Shown here: one piece after another, positions 19,986 to 28,101 of the stretch | How positions within the stretch are numbered: position 1 is the stretch's first letter | Layout: the number at the start of each line of letters is the position of its first letter | Source of the DNA: Gammaproteobacteria bacterium | GTDB taxonomy: Bacteria; Pseudomonadota; Gammaproteobacteria; Enterobacterales; Psychrobiaceae | Assembly (NCBI GenBank): GCA_013214965.1 | Contig: JABSRU010000007.1 | Coordinates: 62,001 to 126,000 of the forward strand | DNA: 64,000 nt | Direction: 5' to 3' | The notes under the pieces: model-generated | Databases searched by the model: none | What the model saw: the letters and a program-made list of their open reading frames with translations, nothing else | Told to the model about the DNA's origin: nothing | Program-made: the position numbers and the translations under genes

Positions 19986-21085
19986 CCGTTTTTATTAGTT
20001 ACTTGGCATAGTATCAGTTAAAGCAAAATAGTAGTTTTTATTATGAAAATACCTTTAAAGTAGATTAGACTAATATTCGCTAAAATCTACGCCTTAAGCT
20101 TAAACTGTAATGGTTGCTTGTGGTTCTTATCCTTTTGATTTGTATGGTAACTTTCTCTTTTTTGTTTTTACTGCAAGGAAAGTGACTAAACTTCTGATTG
20201 AGCTAAGTGAAGTATATCTACACCTATTAAACCAATTTTCACGCTTTTGGCATACACACCATTTTAATGCGGTATTCGTGCCGTTATTTGAAGGAACCTG
20301 TCCAATACCTTCACAGTCGACAAGATGGACAAAAGTGTTATTCCAACGACCATCTGGAAGACTTCCTCTAACCCTGCTCCTTTGACCATTGCTTAAGGTA
20401 AATGGTCTTGTTTGTATATTTATGGCAACTGTTGTCTCTGGTGATTTAATCGCTCCTTTTACTGACATCATGGTTGCTTACCTGCACGGCTTTGTCTTGA
20501 ATGCTTATAAATTTAGGAGCCACAGAGGATTAACCCAACGTGCAACAAATGTGAGAGTTGTTAACTGTGTTTTCACAATTTCGCACAGGAAAAACACCTT
20601 TGAAATAAAGTATTATTCGTTAAATCGTCATCTCGATTAATATTAAGTTTGGTGCCGCTCAATTTTGACGACATAGCTTACGTTTAATCGTAATGTTTTT
20701 ATTAGTTTATACAAATACTGAAATTTTGAGTTACCGAAGTGATCATCACAATATTGAGCATAATGGTGCGATGATTAATTTTTTCATTATTACTTCCTTG
20801 TAAATCAATGGCATTTTGGATGTGTTATTAGAGCAATTTTATTTTTAATAAGCTAAGCCGTTGTTAAACTAAACTCAGGGCGAATCACCAACCTTATTTT
20901 TTCTTTAAGGCGTTCTTAAAGAGGCTGCTTAGCTTACTCCTATTCATTTTTTTATTGGTAATTGAACTGTTATATTTATCAATAATTTAATGGTGACCTA
21001 TCAAAGATAGAGAGCACATCACTACTTTTTTCATGAATATCTACTATGATTTTTACAGATGTTATTAAGTTGTAATTTTAGATAG
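19986..21085. other. Left part of the island with no convincing gene
   Basis: About 1.1 kb, very A/T-rich and with short frames only. Two hints of former coding exist on the minus strand. The first is a 114-codon frame at 20127-20471. The second is at 20746-20787, where AAGGAAG precedes an ATG and a 13-residue signal-like start (MKKLIIAPLCSIL) that ends in TGA. Neither could be connected to a known protein. The region looks like decaying cargo DNA. Confidence 0.5.
20127..20471 (-). CDS. Doubtful open frame in the island (114 aa)
   Basis: The N-terminal two thirds (for example TLSNGQRSRVRGSLPDGRW and NNTFVHLVDCEGIGQVPS) has a natural-looking amino acid mix; the C-terminal third (KTKKRKLPYKSKG) does not. 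Upstream spacing gives only a weak AGG-type ribosome site. No family is recognised. It may be the surviving middle of a longer secreted protein gene whose start is the signal-like segment near 20787. Non-coding chance is a real alternative. Confidence 0.25.
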   Translation of the reverse strand: MMSVKGAIKSPETTVAINIQTRPFTLSNGQRSRVRGSLPDGRWNNTFVHLVDCEGIGQVPSNNGTNTALKWCVCQKRENWFNRCRYTSLSSIRSLVTFLAVKTKKRKLPYKSKG

Positions 21086-21097
21086 TTGGTGTGTCTT

Positions 21098-21715
21098 ATG
21101 GAAAATGAATTAAGTAACTCAAGATTAAAAATCGGTTGCAATATTATTTATGTCCATTGTTTACAAGGTCTTAAATATAAGATAAATGCAAACTTAACGA
21201 AGCAAGATCACGTAAACTCTCGTGAAACTGGCTTTACATTAATCGAGTTGGTTGTTGTTATTATTATTCTCGGTGTTTTATCTGTTTCTGCACTACCAAA
21301 GTTTCTTAATTTTGCTCGAGAATCCAAAATAGCAGTCTTAAATAAAATTGCAGGAGATATGAGATCGTTAAACGAACAAGTGCACTTTAAAGCTATTCTG
21401 AAAAATAAAAATAACCTATCAGGTAATACTTATTTTGATTCTAACTTAGGTGAAATTAATGTTTACAATGGCTATTTAGAAACTATTGGTGAGGGTGGTA
21501 GTAGAATTGGAATCTTTGAAATGGTTGGCGTTGAGACAGTTAATGATTTTAGTTTAAGTAATGAGGTTGGTTATTGCGCGTATCGAAGAGGCGGGTATGG
21601 AGAATTGGGCGTTGCAGGTTCCTCTAACCTTGGTAATCAATGTTTCATTGAGTATAGAGAAGCATGCAGTTTGACAGTAAAATATAAAATAACGGTAGTT
21701 AATGATGGGTGCTAA
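21098..21715 (+). CDS. Orphan type IV prepilin-like protein in the island (205 aa)
   Basis: The pilin hallmark is RETG followed by FTLIELVVVIIILGVLSVSA, with the cleavage Gly, mature Phe1 and Glu5 all present, then LPKFLNFARESKIAVLNKIA, as in MSHA/PilE-type major pilins. The C-terminal half contains three or more cysteines (CAYRRG, NQCFIEYREAC, DGC) that could form the pilin disulfide loop. I chose the ATG at 21098 over a TTG at 21086. The leader before the cleavage site is about 46 residues, far longer than the usual 5-20; no closer start codon is available. It has no pilus neighbours here. Confidence 0.6.
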   Translation: MENELSNSRLKIGCNIIYVHCLQGLKYKINANLTKQDHVNSRETGFTLIELVVVIIILGVLSVSALPKFLNFARESKIAVLNKIAGDMRSLNEQVHFKAILKNKNNLSGNTYFDSNLGEINVYNGYLETIGEGGSRIGIFEMVGVETVNDFSLSNEVGYCAYRRGGYGELGVAGSSNLGNQCFIEYREACSLTVKYKITVVNDGC

Positions 21716-21775
21716 AAACCTTATGTGATTTTCAACTTAGTTTTATGCCCAATCGGACTTTTTATTACCCAATTA

Positions 21776-21945
21776 TTAGCGCAGCACCCGATGATAGTGA
21801 TTATTCATGGTCGAATAAGCCGTAATATCAATTGAGAATACTTGAGCCAGCACATTAATTCGGTTGATAATTTATCCTATTGCCAGTTGGTTTTTGTTGC
21901 GTTTGGTCAACAGATCGCGGTTATCATGTTGCTTGAAATATTATC
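21776..21945 (-). pseudogene. Remnant of a REP-associated/IS200-like (Y1) transposase
   Basis: One minus-strand frame reads YFKQHDNRDLLTKRNKNQLA, a stop codon, then INRINVLAQVFSIDITAYST and MNNHYHRVLR before a final TAA. This matches the conserved region of Transposase_17-type proteins, where LAxxFxIDxxAYxxMxNHYHxVL includes the HxH metal site. Both the 5' part with the first strand and the C-terminal half with the catalytic Tyr are absent. It fills much of the gap between the prepilin and the spike fragment. Confidence 0.6.
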
Positions 21946-22022
21946 ATCTTCGCAATGTCGGACAAATAACTTTGTACCGTTAATTTGTTTTCATTACAAT
22001 TTCCGCCATTAAAGCGCCGTTA

Positions 22023-22658
22023 TTGCTGTATCGATTTTCGTTATTGAGTTATATCCATATACCCACACAAAATTTCTATTGCACCGATGTCACGTTGCAG
22101 CAATCACACCGCAGCAAACTAGCTGGCAGTGATGGCAATTGGCATTTACAAACCGATGGTGAAATAAAACAGACTAGCCAAAAATCGATTGTTGATAGCC
22201 AGATTAGAGAAGAAATTCACCATCAGCGCGATGTCACTATCACAGGACATGACACCAACAAAACTGATGGCAACCAAATTAATGAAATCATGGGCGCTTT
22301 AAAAATATTGGTCGGTGAAAAGGCGATCATAACTTCATTGGATAATTTATTGCTTGGCAGTGACAAACAAATCATTGTAAAAAGCACTGAGAACATGACA
22401 TTGGAAAGTTTAAAGACGCTCGAAGCCAAAGCCAAGAAATTGGTAAAAGTTCAAGGTGCAACTGTTTGGCTGGGTAGTGAAAGTGTTAATGCTGTACAAA
22501 TATTGCTTGATTTGATTGCTATCGTAAAAGATACCAATGGATTATTGGCCACACATACTCACCCAGGAACAGGACCATCACAACAAGCAAGTCAGTTTGT
22601 CGTTTTTAAAACCTCAGCAACTGGCCTTGAAAGTAGCTTGTCACCTATTACTGAGTAG
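22023..22658 (+). pseudogene. C-terminal fragment of a phage/T6SS-type spike protein (VgrG/gpV-like)
   Basis: From about SHRSKLAGSDGNWHLQTDG the frame resembles the repetitive beta-helical end of tail spike/VgrG proteins. It finishes with VWLGSESVNAVQILLDLIAI, MNGLL-like and ATHTHPGTGPSQQAS, a typical C-terminal pattern of these families. The OB-fold and gp27-like domains are missing, and the frame opens on a TTG without a ribosome site, so it is a 5'-truncated remnant. No other tail or type VI genes are nearby. It may be left from a prophage or from a VgrG cargo cassette. Stop at 22658. Confidence 0.6.
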
Positions 22659-22748
22659 AGGGAATCATAAAACTCCCCTTACTAGTTTTATATGTAAGGT
22701 ATCTGTATTATTGATATGTTCTTACTTATTAATTTTAAAGGATTGTTT

Positions 22749-23546
22749 ATGAGTGCTCAAAGAAAACTGTTGAAAACGTGGGGTTTTTGGCTGGCATTTT
22801 CTTCACCTATAGTAATCGGGTTGTTACTCGCTTGGTGGATGGCATATGTAGATGGTGTGTATGCTGTAAATATTTTACGTTGGAATAATTCTAATATACT
22901 ATTTGCTTATGATTTTTTTAAAATTCCTCTGCTTATTGCTGCATTATCTTTTCCTCTTGTTGCATTAATTACTGCCAATCATCGCTCTGGTCAAAGTGTT
23001 GCATTGATGAGTTTACAGCGCTCTCAGAATTATTTTTCAAATCATTTTACTCACCTTGAACGATTTGAGGAATATTTGAACACTAATCACCTGCTTATAG
23101 ATAATGTGAAATCTCCTCGAATTATCCATAAATGTTTTTACCCTCGTTCTAGAGGTGGGGACTTAGATATTGACAATAAACTAATAACTTCATTCAAGGA
23201 AAAAATTAGTAGAATTGAATGTTATGCCCTAGATATCAAAGCAATTGACGGTGAATTTTTTACTAACGGTGAATTGCATGATTCTGTGGTAATTTATATC
23301 AAAGAAATATTATCGTTTATCCAAGTGGTTTCCAATAAAATGCAAAGCCAAGACCGGATGATGTTAGGTAATTTTCATCAAGTGACGAGAGCGCTATTTG
23401 ATTATGTGCAAATGCTAAATCATATAATCGACTTTGATAGTGATCATAGCCAGCTCCAATCAAATTCAATAATTCCCGAAATTCCTACAACGATAGAAGA
23501 TAGCTGGCACATACTTACCACTGAAGAAATCGGAAAGTTCAGTTAA
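22749..23546 (+). CDS. Two-TM membrane protein of unknown function beside the integrase (265 aa)
   Basis: AAAGGA precedes the ATG at 22749 (an upstream in-frame ATG at 22716 has no ribosome site). Two membrane segments are visible at about residues 12-35 and 60-80, followed by a long soluble, helix-rich part from ANHRSGQSVALMSLQRSQNY onward. The layout of two TM helices and then a Q/N-rich 'SQNYFSNHFTHLERFEEYL' helix resembles membrane proteins of phage-defence loci such as retron-linked effectors, but I cannot name a family. It is intact and lies immediately next to the integrase, where such islands carry cargo. Function is unproven. Confidence 0.65.
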   Translation: MSAQRKLLKTWGFWLAFSSPIVIGLLLAWWMAYVDGVYAVNILRWNNSNILFAYDFFKIPLLIAALSFPLVALITANHRSGQSVALMSLQRSQNYFSNHFTHLERFEEYLNTNHLLIDNVKSPRIIHKCFYPRSRGGDLDIDNKLITSFKEKISRIECYALDIKAIDGEFFTNGELHDSVVIYIKEILSFIQVVSNKMQSQDRMMLGNFHQVTRALFDYVQMLNHIIDFDSDHSQLQSNSIIPEIPTTIEDSWHILTTEEIGKFS

Positions 23547-23560
23547 AGAACATATTGCTT

Positions 23561-24634
23561 TTACTCTTTGAATTTATCATGCAGCTTATGCGGGAACAGC
23601 TGCGTGTAAACTTGCCACAAAATATTTAAATTACGGTGCCCAGTCACTTGGGCTACTTCTTCAATTGAATAACCCTTTTCAAATAGTCGGCTGGCACCCT
23701 CACGCCTTAAATCGTGATAGCGTAAATCTTCAATGCCTAAGGCGTTACGAACCCGTTGAAAACCTGCAGTGACGGATCTCGAATTGTAAGGAAAAATCAG
23801 ATCACCATCGTTGGGCTGTCGCTCAACAATATCAAATGAACCGGCCAACAATGGCACAATCATGTGATTACCTTCTTTTTTACGTGGATCTTTGCGGTCA
23901 CGAACTAAGATGGTTTTGTGATCGGTGTTCAAATCATCCCAGCGTAATTTGCAAACCTCACCAATACGCATGCAAGTAAGGATTGAAAAGTCGAGAATAT
24001 CTAAAAAAGGGATCCGAGTTTTACCATTTAAACGGTAAGCCATTCGCTCTTTTAGCCCGTTTTTCAATCTATCTAATTCATCCTCAGTTGGGCGGCGAGT
24101 GCGCTTTTGCGATTTACCAACCAAACCCATTTCAATTAGAACAGGCACAGCGTCTTCAAACACTTTGTAATTGGCTGAGATATTCCAAACAGGATCGGCT
24201 CTTTTCATTACGCTACGCAGATAAGCAATATCATGATAAATCGTTGCTGGTCCAGCACCGGCACTTCGACGGTTTTTGCAATGCTCAATTAAATCACTTG
24301 TTCTTAATTCATTGGACATTACTTTTGCAATATCACAATCAATAAGCATCTTAATTACATACTGTTTAGTGCGTCCCGTGTTGCTCCACAGGTCATGATC
24401 ATTAAAGTACAAATCAAGAAGTGCCCCAAGGGGCACCGTTTTTTCTTTAAAAAGTGCCCCATTTTCTTCCAGGCGATTTGAAGTAGCTTTGCCCCAGGTG
24501 CGTGCTAATTCTTTTTTACTGAATGTTTTTGACTCACGGTGTATAATCTCACCGTTTTTTTTGATGCGTACAGTGCAGCGATAGCTATAATCACCATTTT
24601 TTCTGGCACGCTTTTCGATAGTAATAGAAGCCAT
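23561..24634 (-). CDS. int: Tyrosine recombinase/integrase targeting dusA (357 aa)
   Basis: A phage-type integrase with an Arm/SAM-like N-terminal DNA-binding part (about 60-165) and a C-terminal catalytic domain. The catalytic residues are in place: Arg in CMRIGEVCKLRW, His and Arg in YHDLRREGASRL, His in TGHRNLNILWQVYTQL and Tyr in the same stretch. It starts 106 bp from dusA and is divergent from it. It would catalyse insertion and excision at the 5' end of dusA. The protein appears complete although the rest of the element is decayed. Confidence 0.92.
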   Translation of the reverse strand: MASITIEKRARKNGDYSYRCTVRIKKNGEIIHRESKTFSKKELARTWGKATSNRLEENGALFKEKTVPLGALLDLYFNDHDLWSNTGRTKQYVIKMLIDCDIAKVMSNELRTSDLIEHCKNRRSAGAGPATIYHDIAYLRSVMKRADPVWNISANYKVFEDAVPVLIEMGLVGKSQKRTRRPTEDELDRLKNGLKERMAYRLNGKTRIPFLDILDFSILTCMRIGEVCKLRWDDLNTDHKTILVRDRKDPRKKEGNHMIVPLLAGSFDIVERQPNDGDLIFPYNSRSVTAGFQRVRNALGIEDLRYHDLRREGASRLFEKGYSIEEVAQVTGHRNLNILWQVYTQLFPHKLHDKFKE

Positions 24635-24740
24635 TTTCTATACCTGTTTGAATATTTGTCCAACCCCAAATGGGGCGCATATGGGGCACCGCACACCGAA
24701 ATTGAACGTAATTCAAGGCGATTGAGAGTAATTTAAGTAA

Positions 24741-25757
24741 ATGAATGAACAAGTAAAGCATGACTGTAAGCCAGTTGTACCGCGCCATACGGGTAACCAC
24801 CGCATCTCTATTGCGCCTATGTTAGATTGGACTGATCGCCATTACCGTTATATGGCGCGTTTGATCAGTCGCCATCAATTGCTTTATACCGAAATGGTCA
24901 CCACAGGCGCTATTATTCATGGCAAGGGTGATTATTTACGTTATAACGAGCAAGAACATCCTATTTCGCTGCAACTCGGTGGGAGTAATCCGGCTGATAT
25001 GGCGCTGTGTGCGCAAAAAGCACAGCAATATGGTTACGATGAAGTGAACATTAATGTCGGTTGTCCATCGGATCGGGTACAAAACGGCATGTTTGGTGCG
25101 TGTTTGATGGCGCAGCCTAAATTAGTCGCCGAATGTGTCGATGCGATGCGCAGTGTGGTGGATATTCCGGTGACGGTTAAGCACCGTATTGGGATTGATA
25201 ACCTAGACAGTTATCAGTTTATGACGGATTTTGTTGGTGAAGTGAGTGAAGCCGGTTGTGAAAGCTTTATTATTCATGCCCGTAAAGCGTGGCTTAGTGG
25301 CCTGAGTCCGAAACAGAATCGTGAAGTGCCGCCGCTTGATTACGAACGTGTTCATCAGCTTAAGCAGGACTTTAGTCAACTCGACATTTCGATTAATGGT
25401 GGCATCGTGACGCTAGAGCAAGCGGCAGAGCACTTGCAACATGTCGATGGTGTAATGATTGGGCGCGAAGCGTATCAAAATCCTTATATTTTAGCTGAGG
25501 TTGATCGGTTGTTTTATCAAGACGATGCAACGGTGTTAACTCGCCACCAAGTGGTCGAAAAGATGATGGAGTATATTGAACAACACTTGATTGCTGGTGG
25601 TCGAATTAACCATATTACTCGCCATATGCTCAACCTCTTTGTTAAATTACCCGGTGCGAAAATGTGGCGTCGTCATTTAAGTGAAAATGCCCATAAGCCA
25701 GGTGCTGATGTTCGGGTGATTGAGCAAGCATTAACTTTTGTTGAAGCTCCTGACTAA
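24741..25757 (+). CDS. dusA: tRNA-dihydrouridine(20/20a) synthase DusA (338 aa)
   Basis: The FMN enzyme that reduces U20/U20a in the tRNA D-loop using NADPH. The signature [20 protein letters not shown] is followed by [14 protein letters not shown] and the catalytic-Cys segment [19 protein letters not shown], all as in E. coli DusA. The first 26 residues before [10 protein letters not shown] come from the integrated element (see repeats); the native start remains at 19935. The gene is full length and likely functional. Its promoter is now inside or at the edge of the element, so its expression may differ from the original. Confidence 0.95.
   Translation: MNEQVKHDCKPVVPRHTGNHRISIAPMLDWTDRHYRYMARLISRHQLLYTEMVTTGAIIHGKGDYLRYNEQEHPISLQLGGSNPADMALCAQKAQQYGYDEVNINVGCPSDRVQNGMFGACLMAQPKLVAECVDAMRSVVDIPVTVKHRIGIDNLDSYQFMTDFVGEVSEAGCESFIIHARKAWLSGLSPKQNREVPPLDYERVHQLKQDFSQLDISINGGIVTLEQAAEHLQHVDGVMIGREAYQNPYILAEVDRLFYQDDATVLTRHQVVEKMMEYIEQHLIAGGRINHITRHMLNLFVKLPGAKMWRRHLSENAHKPGADVRVIEQALTFVEAPD
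24799..24830. repeat. Right attachment-like repeat (attR) inside dusA
   Basis: It lies within the codons for [11 protein letters not shown] of dusA and pairs with the copy at 19954-19985. Everything in dusA upstream of it, including the present start codon, would have been supplied by the element. Confidence 0.75.
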
Positions 25758-25896
25758 AACACCATTAAACTGACCATCTTTAGGTGGCTTTATTAATAAA
25801 TAGAAAAAACGTAATTTAAACGTTAATATTATCAATGAATTAAGTGTGGCTCGTTAATTGCTTTAATCAATTGTTATTTAGTTATTAAGGATCGTT

Positions 25897-26103
25897 ATGG
25901 GACTTTTAATGCGCTTTCGTAAAGATACTCAACATGCACTGGTGAGTGGGATATGTGCTGGCTTAGCACGGGGATTTTCAATCCCTAGAAAGTGGGTGCG
26001 GATTACGGCGCTAGTGTTATTGTTGGTGATGCCAATCACTACCATCATACTGTATTTGATTGCGAGTGTGGTATTGCCGCCTAAAAGCAGATGGCTTGAC
26101 TAG
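25897..26103 (+). CDS. PspC domain membrane protein (68 aa)
   Basis: A small inner membrane protein with the PspC fold: ALVSGICAGLARGFSIPRKW followed by a hydrophobic segment (VRITALVLLLVMPITTIILY) and a short tail. PspC proteins take part in envelope stress sensing in the phage-shock response. No pspA or pspB is adjacent, and the protein is about half the length of E. coli PspC, so it is a lone PspC-domain protein. AAGGATC precedes the ATG; a second ATG at 25909 is also possible. Confidence 0.82.
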   Translation: MGLLMRFRKDTQHALVSGICAGLARGFSIPRKWVRITALVLLLVMPITTIILYLIASVVLPPKSRWLD

Positions 26104-26172
26104 TTTAGGCGATGCCTTTGTTATACTCTTGGCTAAGATAAATTATGTTGATTAACAATTATAGATGAAGGA

Positions 26173-27171
26173 ATGGAATTCAAGATGCTCAATTTAAATA
26201 AATCAGCAATATTTGGCAGTGCTTTTGGGGCGCTCATACTGATGTGGATTATCTCTATTTGGTGGAGCAATGAACCTGATATTATTGATATTAAATCGGT
26301 AACTGCCGAACAAGCGACAATACTTGAAGTTAAACCTGTGGTGGGTTTTGCAACGACCACGGCGTTAATTGAAGTAACCAATGCTTTATTCAATAAACCC
26401 GGTGGCTATTTGACCAATGATATTATTGTGCCATCGGTCATGATGGATGATATGCCAGCCTTTGAGTTTGGGGTGTTACAGCAAATCAGAGATATGGCCT
26501 TAGTGATGCGTAATGATTTTAGTCGTTCGCAATCGCAATCCATCGAAGATAAAGACTTAGTTAAAGCGCAACCGTTACTTAATTTTGATAATGATCGTTG
26601 GATTTTACCAAGCACCGAAAGTGAGTATAAAAAAGCGGTTAAATATTTAGAAGCTTACCGGATCAGATTATCGAACCCACAGTCGCAAGCACAATTTTAT
26701 GCCAGAGCGGATAATTTAACCGAATGGCTTCAAGAAGTTGAAAAACGCTTAGGCAGTTTATCGCAACGCTTAAGTGCCAGTGTTGGTCAGGATCGTTTAA
26801 ATACCGATTTATCCGGCGATAGCGCAGCACAGCAATCGACAACGGCATTACAACATCAGCAGATAAAAACAAGCTGGTGGCAACTTGACGATGTGTTCTA
26901 TCAAGCGCGTGGTGCTAGTTGGGCATTGATTCATTTATTAAAAGCGGTTGAAATTGATTTTGAAGGTGTATTGGAAAAGAAAAATGCGCTGATTAGCTTA
27001 CGTCAAATTATTCGCGAACTAGAACAAACCCAAGATGCCGTATGGAGCCCAATCATTCTTAATGGTAGCGGTTTTGGTTTAATGGCCAATCATTCGTTGG
27101 TCATGGCTAACTATATTTCTCGGGCGAACGCTGCAATAATAGATTTAAACAAACTTTTGAAACAAGGATAG
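26173..27171 (+). CDS. DUF2333 family membrane-anchored protein (332 aa)
   Basis: One N-terminal membrane segment (about 12-30, IFGSAFGALILMWIISIWW) is followed by a periplasmic part that matches the DUF2333 family: VEVTNALFNKPGGYLTND-like text, then DMPAFEFGVLQQIRDMALVM and RNDFSRSQSQSIEDKDL. The family is widespread in Gammaproteobacteria and has no assigned biochemical role. It lies 3 bp ahead of the next gene, so the two are co-transcribed. The start could be the ATG at 26173 or the one at 26185. Confidence 0.85.
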   Translation: MEFKMLNLNKSAIFGSAFGALILMWIISIWWSNEPDIIDIKSVTAEQATILEVKPVVGFATTTALIEVTNALFNKPGGYLTNDIIVPSVMMDDMPAFEFGVLQQIRDMALVMRNDFSRSQSQSIEDKDLVKAQPLLNFDNDRWILPSTESEYKKAVKYLEAYRIRLSNPQSQAQFYARADNLTEWLQEVEKRLGSLSQRLSASVGQDRLNTDLSGDSAAQQSTTALQHQQIKTSWWQLDDVFYQARGASWALIHLLKAVEIDFEGVLEKKNALISLRQIIRELEQTQDAVWSPIILNGSGFGLMANHSLVMANYISRANAAIIDLNKLLKQG

Positions 27172-27174
27172 AGC

Positions 27175-27942
27175 ATGATTAACAAAAAAATTGTACTAGC
27201 AACAGCTATTGCTTCGGTAATGAGTTTGCCAGTATATGCCGATGCTATTGGTGTTTATGTTGGGGCACAAGCATGGCAAAGTGAAGCGAAAGGTGGTTTT
27301 GCTGAAAGTAATGATTTAGTCAATTTTTCATTTGATGAGCAAACTAAAGCCAGTGCCTATATTAAAATTGAGCACCCTGTGCCGCTAATTCCTAATCTGC
27401 GTTTAAGAATGGGCACTTTAGAAGGACCTGGTCGTGTTAGCTTAACCAGTGATTTTACCTTTGGTGATAAAAATTACTTAGCAGGCAAAGAACTTGAGAC
27501 TAGCCTTGATTTTACTAATACTGATATCACGCTTTATTGGGAAATTTTAGACAATGATTTAGTTGGTTTAGATTTTGGCTTAACGGCTAAATATTTAAGC
27601 GGTGAGTTTTCTGTTACCGGTGATGTTGATGCTCAAGGCGTTAAAGGCACCAGTTATGAAGATGCTTCATTGTGGATCCCAATGGCCTATGTTGCCGCTA
27701 AAATTGCAATTCCGATGACCGGTGTTTTTGTCTATGGTGATGTCAATCTAGTGTCGTATTCAGATAATTCAATTCACGATTATGAAGTCGGCGTCGGTTA
27801 TAACTTCGTTGATAATTTTGCTGTCGATATTGCGGTAACCGCTGGTTATCGTGAAGTCTCTATTGAAATTGAAGATGTTGACGATATTTATGCCAACTTA
27901 CAATTTGAAGGCTATTTTGCCGGGATTGAAGTTCACTTTTAA
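27175..27942 (+). CDS. TIGR04219 family outer membrane beta-barrel protein (255 aa)
   Basis: A signal peptide (about 1-23, ending VYADA) is followed by alternating beta strands and a final aromatic-ended strand (GYFAGIEVHF), as for small outer membrane barrels. The pattern YVGAQAWQSEAKGGF near the mature N-terminus fits the TIGR04219 family common in Shewanella-like bacteria. It is co-transcribed with the DUF2333 gene (3-bp gap) and followed by a strong terminator. Pore or receptor function is unknown. Confidence 0.82.
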   Translation: MINKKIVLATAIASVMSLPVYADAIGVYVGAQAWQSEAKGGFAESNDLVNFSFDEQTKASAYIKIEHPVPLIPNLRLRMGTLEGPGRVSLTSDFTFGDKNYLAGKELETSLDFTNTDITLYWEILDNDLVGLDFGLTAKYLSGEFSVTGDVDAQGVKGTSYEDASLWIPMAYVAAKIAIPMTGVFVYGDVNLVSYSDNSIHDYEVGVGYNFVDNFAVDIAVTAGYREVSIEIEDVDDIYANLQFEGYFAGIEVHF

Positions 27943-27963
27943 CCTAAGAGGTTAATAAGTTAT

Positions 27964-27996
27964 AAAAAGGAGCCTAATGGCTCCTTTTTATTTTTT
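27964..27996 (+). terminator. Rho-independent terminator
   Basis: A perfect 11-bp stem (AAAAAGGAGCC and GGCTCCTTTTT) with a TAAT loop is followed by a T-rich tract (TTTTTATTTTTT), just after the TIGR04219 gene. It is a strong terminator. Confidence 0.9.
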
Positions 27997-28101
27997 GTAG
28001 TTAGACGATAAAGTTATAAAAAGTTGTTTTTTATTCTTTTGGGTTATCTATTGCCCTAGTTATTATGGTGCTATTCAAAATAAAGCATCGTGAGCTAGGA
28101 A

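Larger units (their letters stand above)
19954..24830. mobile_element. Integrative element inserted in the 5' end of dusA, about 4.9 kb, partly decayed
   Basis: The element is bounded by imperfect 32-bp direct repeats, both derived from the start of dusA. The integrase gene lies at the right end, 106 bp from dusA and pointing away from it, the arrangement known for dusA-targeting integrases. The contents are a poorly coding left part, an orphan prepilin, a transposase remnant, a phage/T6SS spike fragment and a two-TM protein. Loss of nearly all structural genes suggests a remnant island or satellite rather than an active phage. The integrase itself looks intact. Confidence 0.75.

Noticed and set aside
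20110-20385. Plus-strand frame of 91 codons in the left part of the island
   Set aside because: Overlaps a minus frame with more natural composition; no ribosome site, low-complexity hydrophobic start, no family.
20389-20640. Plus-strand frame of 83 codons in the left part of the island
   Set aside because: No ribosome site and no recognisable features; probably chance in decayed DNA.
23983-24345. Plus-strand frame of 120 codons
   Set aside because: Antisense to the intact integrase catalytic domain.
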